DNA from: JAVJUS01 sp040220455
GTDB taxonomy: Bacteria; Pseudomonadota; Alphaproteobacteria; DSM-16000; Inquilinaceae
Length of the DNA stretch: 59,500 bases
NCBI GenBank assembly: GCA_040220455.1
Contig: JAVJUS010000065.1
Span: 1 to 59,500, forward strand
Direction of reading: 5' to 3'
Shown here: positions 27,281-38,333 of the stretch, piece by piece
How positions within the stretch are numbered: the stretch's first letter is position 1
How the letters are laid out: the number at the start of each line of letters is the position of its first letter
The notes under the pieces: generated by a model
The model's database searches: none
Told to the model about the DNA's origin: nothing
The model's input: the letters and a program-made list of their open reading frames with translations, nothing else
Position numbers and translations under genes: made by a program

Positions 27281-27294
27281 GGTCATCAGACGCG
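27281..27294. repeat. Direct repeat, livH side of the GxxExxY insertion
   Basis: GGTCATCAGACGCG contains, on the reverse strand, the last codons and TGA stop of livH. It matches 26729-26742 at 13 of 14 positions. Confidence 0.6.
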
Positions 27295-28179
27295 CTCGAT
27301 GTCGCGGGTGCCGAAGAGGCCGTAGGGCTTGATCATCAGGATGACGATCAGGATGTAGAACGGCGCGATGCGCAGCATGTTGCCCCAGCCCAGGTACTCG
27401 ACGTCGATGAAGTGGGCCAGGTTTTCGAGGATCCCGATGATCAGCCCGCCGACGATGCCGCCGACGATGGAATCGAGCCCGCCCAGGATCACCGCAGGGA
27501 ATACCTTGATCCCGAAGAAGGACAGCGCCGAGGACACGCCGTTGACCACCCCGACCACGACGCCGGCGACCGAGGAGACCATCGCCGAGATCGCCCAGGC
27601 GAGCGCGAAGACCTGACGCACAGACACGCCCAGCGACTGGGCGGCCTGCTGGTCGGAGGCCGTCGCGCGCATGGCCAGCCCCATGCGGCTGAACTTGAAG
27701 AACCAGGCGAAGCCGATGACGATCGCCACCGAGACCGCCATCGACAGGATGTAGACGGTCTGGATGCGCGCGCCGAACACGTCGACCGCCGCGGTCTCGA
27801 AGATCTGCGGGAAGGGCTGGGCGGAGACGCCGAAGATCCATTTCATCAGCGCCTGGAAGAACAGCGACATCCCGATCGTCACCATGATGACGGAGATGAT
27901 CGGCTCCCCGATCATCGGGCGCAGCACGACGACCTGCAGCACGATCCCGAAGATCATCATGAAGACGAGCGTGATCGCGAAGCCCAGGACGAAGGGCACC
28001 TGCAGGTCGGTCAGGATCCACCAGCAGACCCAGGCGCCGATCAGCAGGAACTCCCCCTGCGCGAAGTTGACGACCTGGCTCGCCTTGTAGATCAGCACGA
28101 AGGACATCGCGACGACGCCGTAGAGCGTGCCGACGATCACCCCGTTGACCAGGAGCTGGAAGAGGAAGTCCCAGTTCAT
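27286..28179 (-). CDS. livH: Branched-chain-type ABC transporter permease (LivH-like)
   Basis: A 297-residue polytopic permease, about eight hydrophobic segments. LivH features: LVNGVIVGTLYGVVAMSFVLIY at the N-terminus (shown in part), VVNFAQGEFLLIGA, and GLAMRATASDQQAAQSLGVS, the coupling loop that contacts the ATPases. ILGGLDSIVGGIVGG and the end ILMIKPYGLFGTRDIERV are typical. The start overlaps the acyl-CoA ligase stop by four bases (28176-28179). Confidence 0.96.
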   Translation of the reverse strand: MNWDFLFQLLVNGVIVGTLYGVVAMSFVLIYKASQVVNFAQGEFLLIGAWVCWWILTDLQVPFVLGFAITLVFMMIFGIVLQVVVLRPMIGEPIISVIMVTIGMSLFFQALMKWIFGVSAQPFPQIFETAAVDVFGARIQTVYILSMAVSVAIVIGFAWFFKFSRMGLAMRATASDQQAAQSLGVSVRQVFALAWAISAMVSSVAGVVVGVVNGVSSALSFFGIKVFPAVILGGLDSIVGGIVGGLIIGILENLAHFIDVEYLGWGNMLRIAPFYILIVILMIKPYGLFGTRDIERV

Positions 28180-30113
28180 TCCGCCGCCTCCCGGTGCCCG
28201 GCGGCCCGCTCGCCCAGGTCGACGACCTGCAGGGTCGTCTTGATGCGCTGGGTCGTGCCGTCCTGGAAGGCGATCGTCGTGTCGACCGGGATCGCCGGCT
28301 CGCCGCCATAGATCGCGTCGATGATGCCGCCGTACTTGTCGTTGATGACGCCGCGGCGGACCTTGCGCGTACGGGTCAGCTCGCCGTCGTCGGCATCGAG
28401 CTCCTTGTAGAGCAGCAGGAATTTCCGGATGCGCTGGGCCTCGGGCAGGGTCGCGTTGACCGCCTCGACCTCCGCACGGATCTGGGCGTACACCTCCGGC
28501 TTGCTCGACAGGTCGGTGTACGTGGTGAAGGACAGCCGCCGCTTCTCCGCCCATTTGGCGACGATGGAGTAGCGGATGCAGACGATCGCCGCCAGATACG
28601 GCCGCTCGTGGCCCAGGATCACGGCCTCCGCCACGAAGGGCGAGAATTTCAGCTTGTTCTCGATGAACTGGGGGCTGAACCGGTCGCCGTTCGACGTGGT
28701 CGCAAGGTCCTTGATCCGGTCGATGACCACCAGATGGCCCCTGGGGTCGAAATAGCCCGCGTCGCCGGTGTGCAGCCAGCCGTCCTCCATGTCCTCGGCG
28801 CTGGCCTCCGGATTGCCGTAGTAGCCCTGGAACATGTTCGGATGCCGGGTGACGATCTCGCCCACCCCGTTGGCGTCGGCACCGTCGATGCGGATCTCGA
28901 TCGACTCGTCGAACGGCACGCCGACCGTGTCGAAGTCGACGTCGTTCGCGGCGTGGATGGTGTACGCGCCCAGCAACTCGGTCTGGCCGTAGAGCTGGCG
29001 CAGCGGCACGCCCATCGCCAGGAAGAAGCGGAAAGTCTCCGGCCCCAGCGCCGCGCCGCCGGTCGCCGCCGACTTCAGGCGCGAGAACCCCAGCCGGTCG
29101 GCCAGCCAGCGGAACACCAGCGCCCGCGCCAGCGGCGACTCGCCGCCGGACTGGACGGCCGCCAGCCCCTTCCGGACGCCGTAGTCGTAGAGCAGGGTCT
29201 TCCAGCGCGACGCATCCATCATGCGCGAGCGGACGTCGGCCGCGATCTGCTCCCACACCCGCGGCGCCAGGAGGACGAAGGTCGGGCCGATCTCGCGCAT
29301 GTCGGCCATCGTCGTCTCCGGCTCCTCGACGAAGTTGACCGTCATACGGCTGACCAGCGCCTGGCCCAGGGCGTACACCTGCTCCATGATCCAGGGCAGC
29401 GGCAGGACGGAGACGTACTCGTCCTCCGGATCCTTGGGGTCGACCGCCAGATAGCGCGCGCAATGGTCGATCAGCGCGCGGCCCGACAGCATGGCGAGCT
29501 TCGGATTCGCCGTCGTGCCCGACGTCGTGCACAGGATCGCCGTGTCCTCGCCCCGCGTGGCGGCCACCGCCCGGTCGTACGCGTCGGCGTCCTCGGCCAG
29601 CGTCTGCTCGCCCAGCGCGGCAAAGCGCTCGGCGTCGATCAGGCGCGGGTCGTCGTATTTGCGCATGCCGCGCGGGTCGGAATAGACGATCCACTCGACC
29701 GTCGGGATGCGGTCCTCGAGGCCGAGCAGCTTGTCCACCTGCTCCTCGTCCTCGGCCAGGATCAGCCGGATCCCGGCATAGGTGACGAGGTAGGCGACCT
29801 CCTCGTCGAGCGCGTCGCGATAGATGCCGAGGCTGAGCGCGCCGATCGCGTGGGCCGCGATCTCGCCGGCCACCCAGTCGGGCCGGTTGTCGCCGATCAG
29901 ACCGACCACGTCCCCCTTGCCCAGCCCCAGCGCGCGCATGCCGAGCGCGAAGCGCTTGACCCGCTCCTGATAGGCCCGCCAGGAAATGGCGTGCCAGATG
30001 CCCAGGTCCTTCTCGCGCAGCGCCGTCTCGTCCGGCCAGTTGGCCGCGTTGTGCGCCAGCAGCTTGGGCAGCGTGTCGTGCGTGCGCGTGTCCGGCAGCC
30101 CGCCTGCGCTCAT
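28176..30113 (-). CDS. AMP-binding acyl-CoA ligase (long-chain fatty acid/aryl acid type)
   Basis: A 645-residue adenylate-forming enzyme that activates a carboxylic acid to its CoA thioester. Motifs: TTSGTTANPKLAM (A3 P-loop), YGQTELLGAY (A5), DGWLHTGDAGYFDPRGHL (A7) and IDRIKDLATTSNGDRFSPQ with the hinge and A8 region; RTRKVRRG near the C-terminus corresponds to the catalytic Lys/Arg region. Its place between livG and livH implies that the imported substrate is an acid trapped as a CoA ester. ATG 30113 has a GGAGGA site seven bases upstream. It overlaps livH by four bases. Confidence 0.95.
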   Translation of the reverse strand: MSAGGLPDTRTHDTLPKLLAHNAANWPDETALREKDLGIWHAISWRAYQERVKRFALGMRALGLGKGDVVGLIGDNRPDWVAGEIAAHAIGALSLGIYRDALDEEVAYLVTYAGIRLILAEDEEQVDKLLGLEDRIPTVEWIVYSDPRGMRKYDDPRLIDAERFAALGEQTLAEDADAYDRAVAATRGEDTAILCTTSGTTANPKLAMLSGRALIDHCARYLAVDPKDPEDEYVSVLPLPWIMEQVYALGQALVSRMTVNFVEEPETTMADMREIGPTFVLLAPRVWEQIAADVRSRMMDASRWKTLLYDYGVRKGLAAVQSGGESPLARALVFRWLADRLGFSRLKSAATGGAALGPETFRFFLAMGVPLRQLYGQTELLGAYTIHAANDVDFDTVGVPFDESIEIRIDGADANGVGEIVTRHPNMFQGYYGNPEASAEDMEDGWLHTGDAGYFDPRGHLVVIDRIKDLATTSNGDRFSPQFIENKLKFSPFVAEAVILGHERPYLAAIVCIRYSIVAKWAEKRRLSFTTYTDLSSKPEVYAQIRAEVEAVNATLPEAQRIRKFLLLYKELDADDGELTRTRKVRRGVINDKYGGIIDAIYGGEPAIPVDTTIAFQDGTTQRIKTTLQVVDLGERAAGHREAAE

Positions 30114-30120
30114 GCCGCGG
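30109..30120. repeat. Direct repeat, ligase side of the hicAB insertion
   Basis: CTCATGCCGCGG, identical to 30831-30842. On the reverse strand it reads CCGCGGCATGAG and contains the ATG of the acyl-CoA ligase. Confidence 0.65.
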
Positions 30121-30166
30121 TCCTCCGAGCGTTGCGGGCAGCACAAGAATGTGCGAACGTTCGGCT

Positions 30167-30373
30167 ATGAACGGCGCCGAGTTCATCCGGCGGGTCCGCC
30201 GACTCGGCCGCAAGCGCAACATCGCCGCGACCCTGGAGTCGGCGCGCGGAAAGGGAGGCCATCAGACACTGCGCTTCGGTGACAGGCTGACGGTCGTGAA
30301 GTCCGGAGAGATCGGCAAGGGCCTGCTGCGCGCGATGTGCCGGCAGCTCGACATCGATCCGGACGAGCTCTGA
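30167..30373 (+). CDS. hicA: HicA-family toxin (mRNA interferase)
   Basis: A 68-residue HicA-like protein of the double-stranded RNA-binding-fold toxin family. The N-terminus NGAEFIRRVRRLGRKRN, the GKGGHQTLRFGDR region with the conserved catalytic His, and the ending GLLRAMCRQLDIDPDEL fit the family well. It is longer between the first helix and GGH than the shortest members. ATG 30167 gives the family N-terminus; GTG 30149 is possible. The antitoxin gene follows after 12 bases. Confidence 0.85.
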   Translation: MNGAEFIRRVRRLGRKRNIAATLESARGKGGHQTLRFGDRLTVVKSGEIGKGLLRAMCRQLDIDPDEL

Positions 30374-30385
30374 CAGGGAGGCCCC

Positions 30386-30823
30386 ATGGCGAAGGCCCGC
30401 TATCTCTACCCCTGCGAGATCGAGGCGGACGAGGATGGCTGGCTGGTCGTCCGGTTCCCCGACTTGCCCGAAGCCCTGACCGGCGCGCCGAGCCGGGCCG
30501 AAGCCCTCGCCGAAGCCGTCGACTGCCTGGAAGAGGCACTCGCCGCGCGAATCCTCGATCGCCGCGCCGTTCCCGCACCCAGCGCGGCGAAGGGCCGGCC
30601 GACCGTCGCGCCCGGGGCCCTGATGGTCGCCAAGGCGGCGCTCTTCGAGGCGGCCCGGGACGCCGGCCTCGGCCCGAGCCAACTGGCCGTCCGGCTGGGT
30701 GTCCAGGAGACCGAGGCGCGCCGCATGCTCCACCCTCGCCATGCCACCAAGATCGGCCGGCTGGAGGCCGCGCTGGCGGCGCTCGGCAAGAGAATCGTCG
30801 TGAGCGTCGAACCGGCCGCCTGA
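30386..30823 (+). CDS. hicB: HicB-family antitoxin
   Basis: A 145-residue HicB-like antitoxin. The N-terminal partial RNase H-like fold shows YPCEIEADEDGWLVVRFPDLPEALT and a helix AEALAEAVDCLEEALAARI. The C-terminal part (residues about 80-140) contains a helix-turn-helix-like segment GLGPSQLAVRLGVQETEARRML for autoregulation. It follows GGGAGG and the hicA stop by 12 bases, and it ends 8 bases before the livG stop on the other strand. Confidence 0.87.
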   Translation: MAKARYLYPCEIEADEDGWLVVRFPDLPEALTGAPSRAEALAEAVDCLEEALAARILDRRAVPAPSAAKGRPTVAPGALMVAKAALFEAARDAGLGPSQLAVRLGVQETEARRMLHPRHATKIGRLEAALAALGKRIVVSVEPAA

Positions 30824-30830
30824 AACCCGC

Positions 30831-30842
30831 CTCATGCCGCGG
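30831..30842. repeat. Direct repeat, livG side of the hicAB insertion
   Basis: CTCATGCCGCGG, identical to 30109-30120. On the reverse strand it includes the last livG codons and its TGA stop. Confidence 0.65.
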
Positions 30843-31668
30843 CTCCACCGGCGCCGGCTTCGTCCCCGTCCGCGTCCTCGCCCAGATAGGCGCGCTTGAC
30901 GCGGGCATCGGCCATCACGTCCTCCGGCGCCCCCTCGATCAGCTTGGCGCCGAAGTCGAGGACCATCACCCGGTGGGAGATGTCCATCACCACGCCCATG
31001 TCGTGCTCGATCATGATCACCGTCACGCCCCACTCCTCGTTGAGGTCGATGACGTAGCGGGCCATGTCCTCCTTCTCCTCGAGGTTCATGCCCGCCATCG
31101 GCTCGTCGAGCAGCAGGAGTTCGGGCTTGAGCGCGACGGCGCGGGCCAGCTCGACCCGCTTGCGCAGCCCGTAGGACAGCGTCCCCGCCGCGGCATGGCG
31201 GACGTGCTGGATCTCCAGGAAGTCGATTATCTCCTCGACCTCGCGGCGGTGGGCCAGCTCCTCCTTGCGCGCGCCGGTGCCCCAGTAGAGCGCGCCGGTC
31301 AGGAAGTTGTTCCGGAGCAGGTGGTGACGGCCGACCATGATGTTGTCGAGCACGCTCATATGCCCGAACAGGGCCAGGTTCTGGAACGTCCGGCCGAGCC
31401 CGAGATCGGCGCGCGCGTTGGGCTTGAGACGCGTGACGTCGCGCCCCTTGAAGCGGATGCGGCCCGCCGTCGGCTGGTAGCGGCCCGAGATGCAGTTGAC
31501 CATGGAGGTCTTGCCGGCGCCGTTCGGGCCGATGATCGAGAAGATCTCCCCCGGCCGGACGGCGAAGCTGACATCGGTCAGCGCGCGCACGCCGCCGAAG
31601 GCGAGGCTCACGGACTCCGCCTCCAGGAGCGACGCGCCGGCATCCGGCGCTGGCGTCGTGCCGGCCAT
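30832..31668 (-). CDS. livG: Branched-chain-type ABC transporter ATP-binding protein (LivG-like)
   Basis: A 278-residue ATPase and first gene of the liv operon. Walker A is GPNGAGKTS, the Q-loop lies in GRTFQNLALF, the signature in TLSYGLRKRVELARA, Walker B in LLLLDEPMAGMN and the H-loop in MIEHDM. The GTRRTFQN-type loop and the insert after LLRNN are usual for LivG in ligase-containing operons. The C-terminus is Ala/Gly/Asp-rich. Translation of the ligase was probably once coupled to the livG stop; the hicAB segment now separates them. Confidence 0.95.
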   Translation of the reverse strand: MAGTTPAPDAGASLLEAESVSLAFGGVRALTDVSFAVRPGEIFSIIGPNGAGKTSMVNCISGRYQPTAGRIRFKGRDVTRLKPNARADLGLGRTFQNLALFGHMSVLDNIMVGRHHLLRNNFLTGALYWGTGARKEELAHRREVEEIIDFLEIQHVRHAAAGTLSYGLRKRVELARAVALKPELLLLDEPMAGMNLEEKEDMARYVIDLNEEWGVTVIMIEHDMGVVMDISHRVMVLDFGAKLIEGAPEDVMADARVKRAYLGEDADGDEAGAGGAAA

Positions 31669-31904
31669 CGGCCGCCTCCCTGTCGTCGAGGCCCTTCCGC
31701 GGTCGTCGGCCGCGTTCGAGGGGACCCGGCCCGCCTGTCTCGCCGGCGGGCTTCTCTTGCTGGCGCCGGGCCCCGGGCCCGTGCGCGGGTCGCCTCCCGC
31801 TGCTCGGGAACCGGCCCGAGGACCGGCCCGGACGATTGCGGGGGACGTATCGTCCGGTCACTATCGGGAATGAGGAATTCGGTTTCAACGGGAATTTTCC
31901 GGCA

Positions 31905-32792
31905 GTGACTTCTCGACCGAAGGTATCGGACGCCGGCGATTTCACCCCGCCCGCGCGCCGCCGCGCGGTCGACCTGGACATCGGCGGCCACCGCCTCGCG
32001 GGGGAGTGGACCGAGGCCGAGTCGTCGCCGGGCGATGACGCCGGTTCGTCCTCGACACCGCTGGTCCTGCTGCACGAGGGGCTCGGTTCGATCGCCCTGT
32101 GGCGGCGCAAGGCGGTCGACGTGGCGGCCTTCCTGGCGGCGGCCACGGGCCGGCCGGTCTTCGCCTACGACCGGCTCGGATTCGGCGGCTCCGACCCGCT
32201 GCCGGGCCCGCGCGCGGTCGACTACCTGCATGACGAGGCGGAGCGCCTGCTGCCGGCGGTGCTCGACGCCGCCGGGATCGAGCGGGCGGCGCTGGTCGGC
32301 CACAGCGACGGCGCGACGATCGCCCTGCTCGCCGCCGCCGCGCTGCCCGACCGCGTCGCGGCGGCGGTCTCGGAGGCCGCCCACGTGATCGTCGAGCCGG
32401 AGACGCTGGCCGGCATCCGGCGGGCGCGCGCGGCCTTCCACGCGGCCAATTCCCGGCTGCGCGCGGGGCTGGAGCGCGCCCATGGCGACAAGACGGAAAC
32501 CACCTTCGCGAACTGGGCCGATCTCTGGCTGACGCCCGATTTCGCCCGATTCGACATGACCGGCCGGCTGGGCGCCGTCACCTGCCCGGTCCTGGCGTTG
32601 CAGGGCGACGGCGACGAGTACGGCACGCCGCGCCAGCTCGCCCTGATCGAGGCCGGGGTGGCCGGCCCCGTCGAGACCTGGCTGGTGCCCGAGTGCCGGC
32701 ACGTCCCCCACCACCAGGCGCCGGCGGCGGTCCTGCCCCGGATCGCGGCCTTTCTGCGCGCCGTGGCTACGGCGGATGCAGGCGACATTTGA
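31905..32792 (+). CDS. Alpha/beta-fold hydrolase
   Basis: A 295-residue alpha/beta hydrolase. The nucleophile elbow GHSDGATIAL holds the catalytic Ser, LLHEGLGS forms the oxyanion loop, LALQGDGDEYGTP holds the acid region and ECRHVPHHQAP the catalytic His. Substrate unknown; this subgroup is often annotated as a general esterase or as related to the 3-oxoadipate enol-lactonase group. No ATG is available near the family start: GTG 31905 is used, and TTG 31836 is a longer alternative. The 236-base gap upstream, toward livG, is divergent and has an AT-richer stretch at 31860-31910. Confidence 0.88.
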   Translation: MTSRPKVSDAGDFTPPARRRAVDLDIGGHRLAGEWTEAESSPGDDAGSSSTPLVLLHEGLGSIALWRRKAVDVAAFLAAATGRPVFAYDRLGFGGSDPLPGPRAVDYLHDEAERLLPAVLDAAGIERAALVGHSDGATIALLAAAALPDRVAAAVSEAAHVIVEPETLAGIRRARAAFHAANSRLRAGLERAHGDKTETTFANWADLWLTPDFARFDMTGRLGAVTCPVLALQGDGDEYGTPRQLALIEAGVAGPVETWLVPECRHVPHHQAPAAVLPRIAAFLRAVATADAGDI

Positions 32793-32894
32793 TCGCCCGG
32801 GCTTTCTCCATTACATGACCGTCGCAAGCGCACACACCCCGGATCGGGCGCGGGGCCGGGCGGACGTCGCCGACCGCGCCGGGAGGACATCGCC

Positions 32895-35657
<2,763 letters not shown>

Positions 35658-35690
35658 GGCCGGCCGTCGCCGGGCGTGACGATTCCACTC

Positions 35691-35818
35691 GTAGGTCGGT
35701 CGAGCGCCAGCGAGCCCGACATCGCCGGCGCGTCGCCCTGTCCGAGCCCGTCGGGTTCTCTTCGTTCACCCGACCTACGACACGGACCGTAGGTCGGTCG
35801 AGCGACAGCGAGCCCGAC
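35691..35818. repeat. Palindromic intergenic repeat, family B (two direct units and one inverted)
   Basis: Two 30-bp units at 35691-35720 and 35789-35818 differ at one base; both begin GTAGGTCGGTCGAGCG and end CGAGCCCGAC. A 29-bp reverse-oriented relative (GTCGGGTTC...ACCCGACCTAC) lies between at 35750-35778. The structure would fold into strong hairpins and separates convergent acnA and copB, so it can end transcription in both directions. The GTAG head followed by an imperfect palindrome resembles REP elements. Confidence 0.8.
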
Positions 35819-35822
35819 GCCG

Positions 35823-37892
35823 CTACTGCCGCGTGGCGGCAGGCAGGACGGCGCGGGCGCGCTCCAGCAGCTTGGCGTTGATCGCGACGACCACCGTGCT
35901 GGCCGACATCAGGGCCGCGCCCACCGCCGGCGACAGGAAGATGTCCCAGGCGAAGCCGACGCCCGCGGCGAGCGGGATGGCGACCACGTTGTAGCCGGTC
36001 GCCAGGGCGAAGTTCTGGATCATCTTGCGCCAGGTTGCCCGCGACAGGGCGAGGATCGAGGCGACGTCGCGCGGGTCGTCGCGCACCAGCACGATATCCG
36101 CCGATTCGATCGCCACGTCCGTGCCGGCGCCGATGGCGATGCCCAGATCGGACTCCAGCAGGGCCGGCGCGTCGTTGACGCCGTCGCCGACCATGGCGAC
36201 GACGCGGCCCTGACCCTTGACCTCGCGCACCTTGGCCGCCTTCTGATCGGGCAGCACCTCGGCGAAGACCTCGTCGAGGCCGAGTTCCGCGGCCACGGCG
36301 CGGGCCACGGCCTCGGCGTCGCCGGTCAGCATGATGCAGCGGATGCCCATCCCCTGGAGCGTCGCCACCGCCTCGCGCGAGACCTCGCGCACCAGGTCGG
36401 CGAGCGCGATGGCGCCGACGAGGGTGTCTCCGTCGAGCACGAAGACCACCGTCTTGCCGGCCTCGCGCAGTGTCGTCACGCGGTCGTCGCGGACATCGAT
36501 GCCCAATTCGTCCAGGTAGCCCGGGCTCGCGACGGTCACCCGCCGGCCGTCCACCGTGGCCCGGGCGCCGCGGCCCTTGAGCGTCTCGAAATCCGCCGGC
36601 GTGCCGATCGCCAAGCCTCGATCCTCGGCCGCGCGGACGATGCCCGCGGCGATCGGATGCTCCGACCGGCTCTCCAGCGTCGCGGCGAGGGCCAGCACAT
36701 CGTCTTCCACCATCTCGCCGAGGGCCACCACGTCGCTGACGCCGAACCGGCCCTCGGTCAGCGTGCCGGTCTTGTCGAAGATCACCGCGTCCAGGTTGCG
36801 AGCCCGCTCGAAGGCCTGGCGGTCGCGGATCAGCAGGCCGCCCTTGGCCGACAGGCTGGTCGAGACGGCGACGACGAGCGGCACTGCAAGGCCCAGCGCG
36901 TGGGGGCAGGTGATGACCATGACCGTGACCATGCGCGCCAGGGCGAACTGGAACCCCGCGCCTGCGGCGAGCCAGACCGCCAGGGTGGTGGTGCCGATCC
37001 CGACGGCGGCATAGGTCAGCCAGCCGGCCGCCCGATTGGCCATGTCCTGGCTGCGCGAGCGCGATTCCTGGGCCTGGCGCACCATCTCCACGACCTGGGC
37101 CAGATACGTGTCGGCGCCGGTCTTCTCGACCGCCACCGTGATCGCGCCGTCGCCGTTGATCGCGCCGCCCATGACGGTGTCTCCGACACCCTTTTCCACG
37201 GGCTTCGATTCGCCCGTCAGCATGGCCTGGTTCACGCTGGTCGTGCCGTCGACGACGCTGCCGTCGGTCGGCACCTTCTCGCCCGGCCGGACAAGGACCC
37301 GGTCGCCCTTGCGCAGATCGGAGACGGCGACGTCCTCGCTTCCGCCCGCGTCGTCGAGCCGCCGGGCCGTGTCGGGCATCAGCCGGACGAGCGATTCCAG
37401 CGCACCCGACGCCCCCATGACCGAGCGCATCTCGATCCAGTGGCCGAGCAGCATGACGTCGATCAGGGTGGCGAGTTCCCAGTAGAAGACCTCGCCCGCG
37501 AGCCCGAAGGTGACCGCGACCGAATAGGCGTAGGCGACGCTGATCGCCAGCCCGATCAGCGTCATCATGCCCGGCTGCCGGGCGCCCACCTCGCGGACGA
37601 GACCGCTCAGGAACGGCAGGCCGCCGTGGAAATAGACGATGCTGGCCAGCGCGAAGAGGACGTAGCGGTCGCCCGGGAACGCCACGATGTCGTCGAGACC
37701 GACCGCGGCGCGGATCATCGGCGACAGGGCCAGGATCGGCACGGTCAGGACGATCGCGACGGCGAACCGGCGGCGGTAGTCGGCGATCATCGCGGCATGG
37801 TCGTGGCCGCCCCCCTGGTGACCGGCATGACCGGTTTCGCCGCTCTGGCCGCCCCGCTTCCCGGCACCGCCGCCGGCCGGTGCGGGCCTCAT
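35823..37892 (-). CDS. copB: CopB-type copper/silver-translocating P-type ATPase
   Basis: A 689-residue P1B ATPase. Instead of N-terminal CxxC domains it has a short His/Gly-rich tail (HAGHQGGGHDH). The membrane metal motif is CPH (Cys329-Pro330-His331), the signature of the CopB subgroup rather than CPC of CopA. Other motifs: TGES actuator loop, DKTGT with the phosphorylated Asp373, SEHPIA and GDGVND. It exports copper or silver from the cytoplasm. The start overlaps the SHOCT gene stop by four bases, and copper-binding genes lie just upstream on the other strand. Confidence 0.95.
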   Translation of the reverse strand: MRPAPAGGGAGKRGGQSGETGHAGHQGGGHDHAAMIADYRRRFAVAIVLTVPILALSPMIRAAVGLDDIVAFPGDRYVLFALASIVYFHGGLPFLSGLVREVGARQPGMMTLIGLAISVAYAYSVAVTFGLAGEVFYWELATLIDVMLLGHWIEMRSVMGASGALESLVRLMPDTARRLDDAGGSEDVAVSDLRKGDRVLVRPGEKVPTDGSVVDGTTSVNQAMLTGESKPVEKGVGDTVMGGAINGDGAITVAVEKTGADTYLAQVVEMVRQAQESRSRSQDMANRAAGWLTYAAVGIGTTTLAVWLAAGAGFQFALARMVTVMVITCPHALGLAVPLVVAVSTSLSAKGGLLIRDRQAFERARNLDAVIFDKTGTLTEGRFGVSDVVALGEMVEDDVLALAATLESRSEHPIAAGIVRAAEDRGLAIGTPADFETLKGRGARATVDGRRVTVASPGYLDELGIDVRDDRVTTLREAGKTVVFVLDGDTLVGAIALADLVREVSREAVATLQGMGIRCIMLTGDAEAVARAVAAELGLDEVFAEVLPDQKAAKVREVKGQGRVVAMVGDGVNDAPALLESDLGIAIGAGTDVAIESADIVLVRDDPRDVASILALSRATWRKMIQNFALATGYNVVAIPLAAGVGFAWDIFLSPAVGAALMSASTVVVAINAKLLERARAVLPAATRQ

Positions 37893-38209
37893 GAGCGATG
37901 GTCCTCGAGGGTGCGGCGGCGCCGCTGGTATTCCTCGTCGTCGATTTCGCCGCGGGCGTAGCGCTCGCGCAGGATGTCGAGCGGATCCGCGCGGCCCCCG
38001 CGCTGTCGGCCCTGATCGCCCGGCCATCCCAGATAGCGGATGGCGAGCGCGAGCGCGACGATCAGCCCGACCCAGAAGAGGATCATGATCAGCCCGCCGG
38101 TCATCATGTGTCCGTACCCCCAACCGCCGTCATACGGGGCGCCCAGGGCGGGCCCCGCGGTCACGGCCGCTGCCGCGGCAGCGGTCGCGGCGATACTCCA
38201 CATGCGCAT
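37889..38209 (-). CDS. Small membrane protein with C-terminal SHOCT domain
   Basis: A 106-residue protein. It has an Ala-rich signal or first membrane segment (residues 3-26), a second hydrophobic span GGLIMILFWVGLIVALALAI, then a SHOCT-type helix pair DILRERYARGEIDDEEYQRRRRTLED. SHOCT proteins of this layout are common beside copper ATPases and multicopper oxidases, role unknown. It precedes copB with an ATGA overlap. ATG 38209 gives the cleanest signal sequence; an upstream in-frame ATG at 38251 is less likely. Confidence 0.85.
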   Translation of the reverse strand: MRMWSIAATAAAAAAVTAGPALGAPYDGGWGYGHMMTGGLIMILFWVGLIVALALAIRYLGWPGDQGRQRGGRADPLDILRERYARGEIDDEEYQRRRRTLEDHRS

Positions 38210-38333
38210 CCCGGTGCCCCCCCCCCGCGTCGATCTCCTCGGTACCGGCATGTGCCGATTCCAGGAACGGGAGGGTCAAGAGGCCGCCGCTCCGTAAGGC
38301 GCCGAGAGCCGACACGAGCGCCGCGGCCAGGGG

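Larger units (their letters stand above)
30121..30842. mobile_element. hicAB segment inserted at the livG/acyl-CoA ligase junction
   Basis: A 722-bp segment carrying a toxin-antitoxin pair on the strand opposite to the operon, with perfect 12-bp direct repeats at 30109-30120 and 30831-30842. Deleting the segment with one repeat rebuilds a livG stop and ligase start that overlap as ATGA, the same junction type as ligase/livH. This makes a target-site-like duplication the simplest explanation. No recombinase gene is present. Confidence 0.6.
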
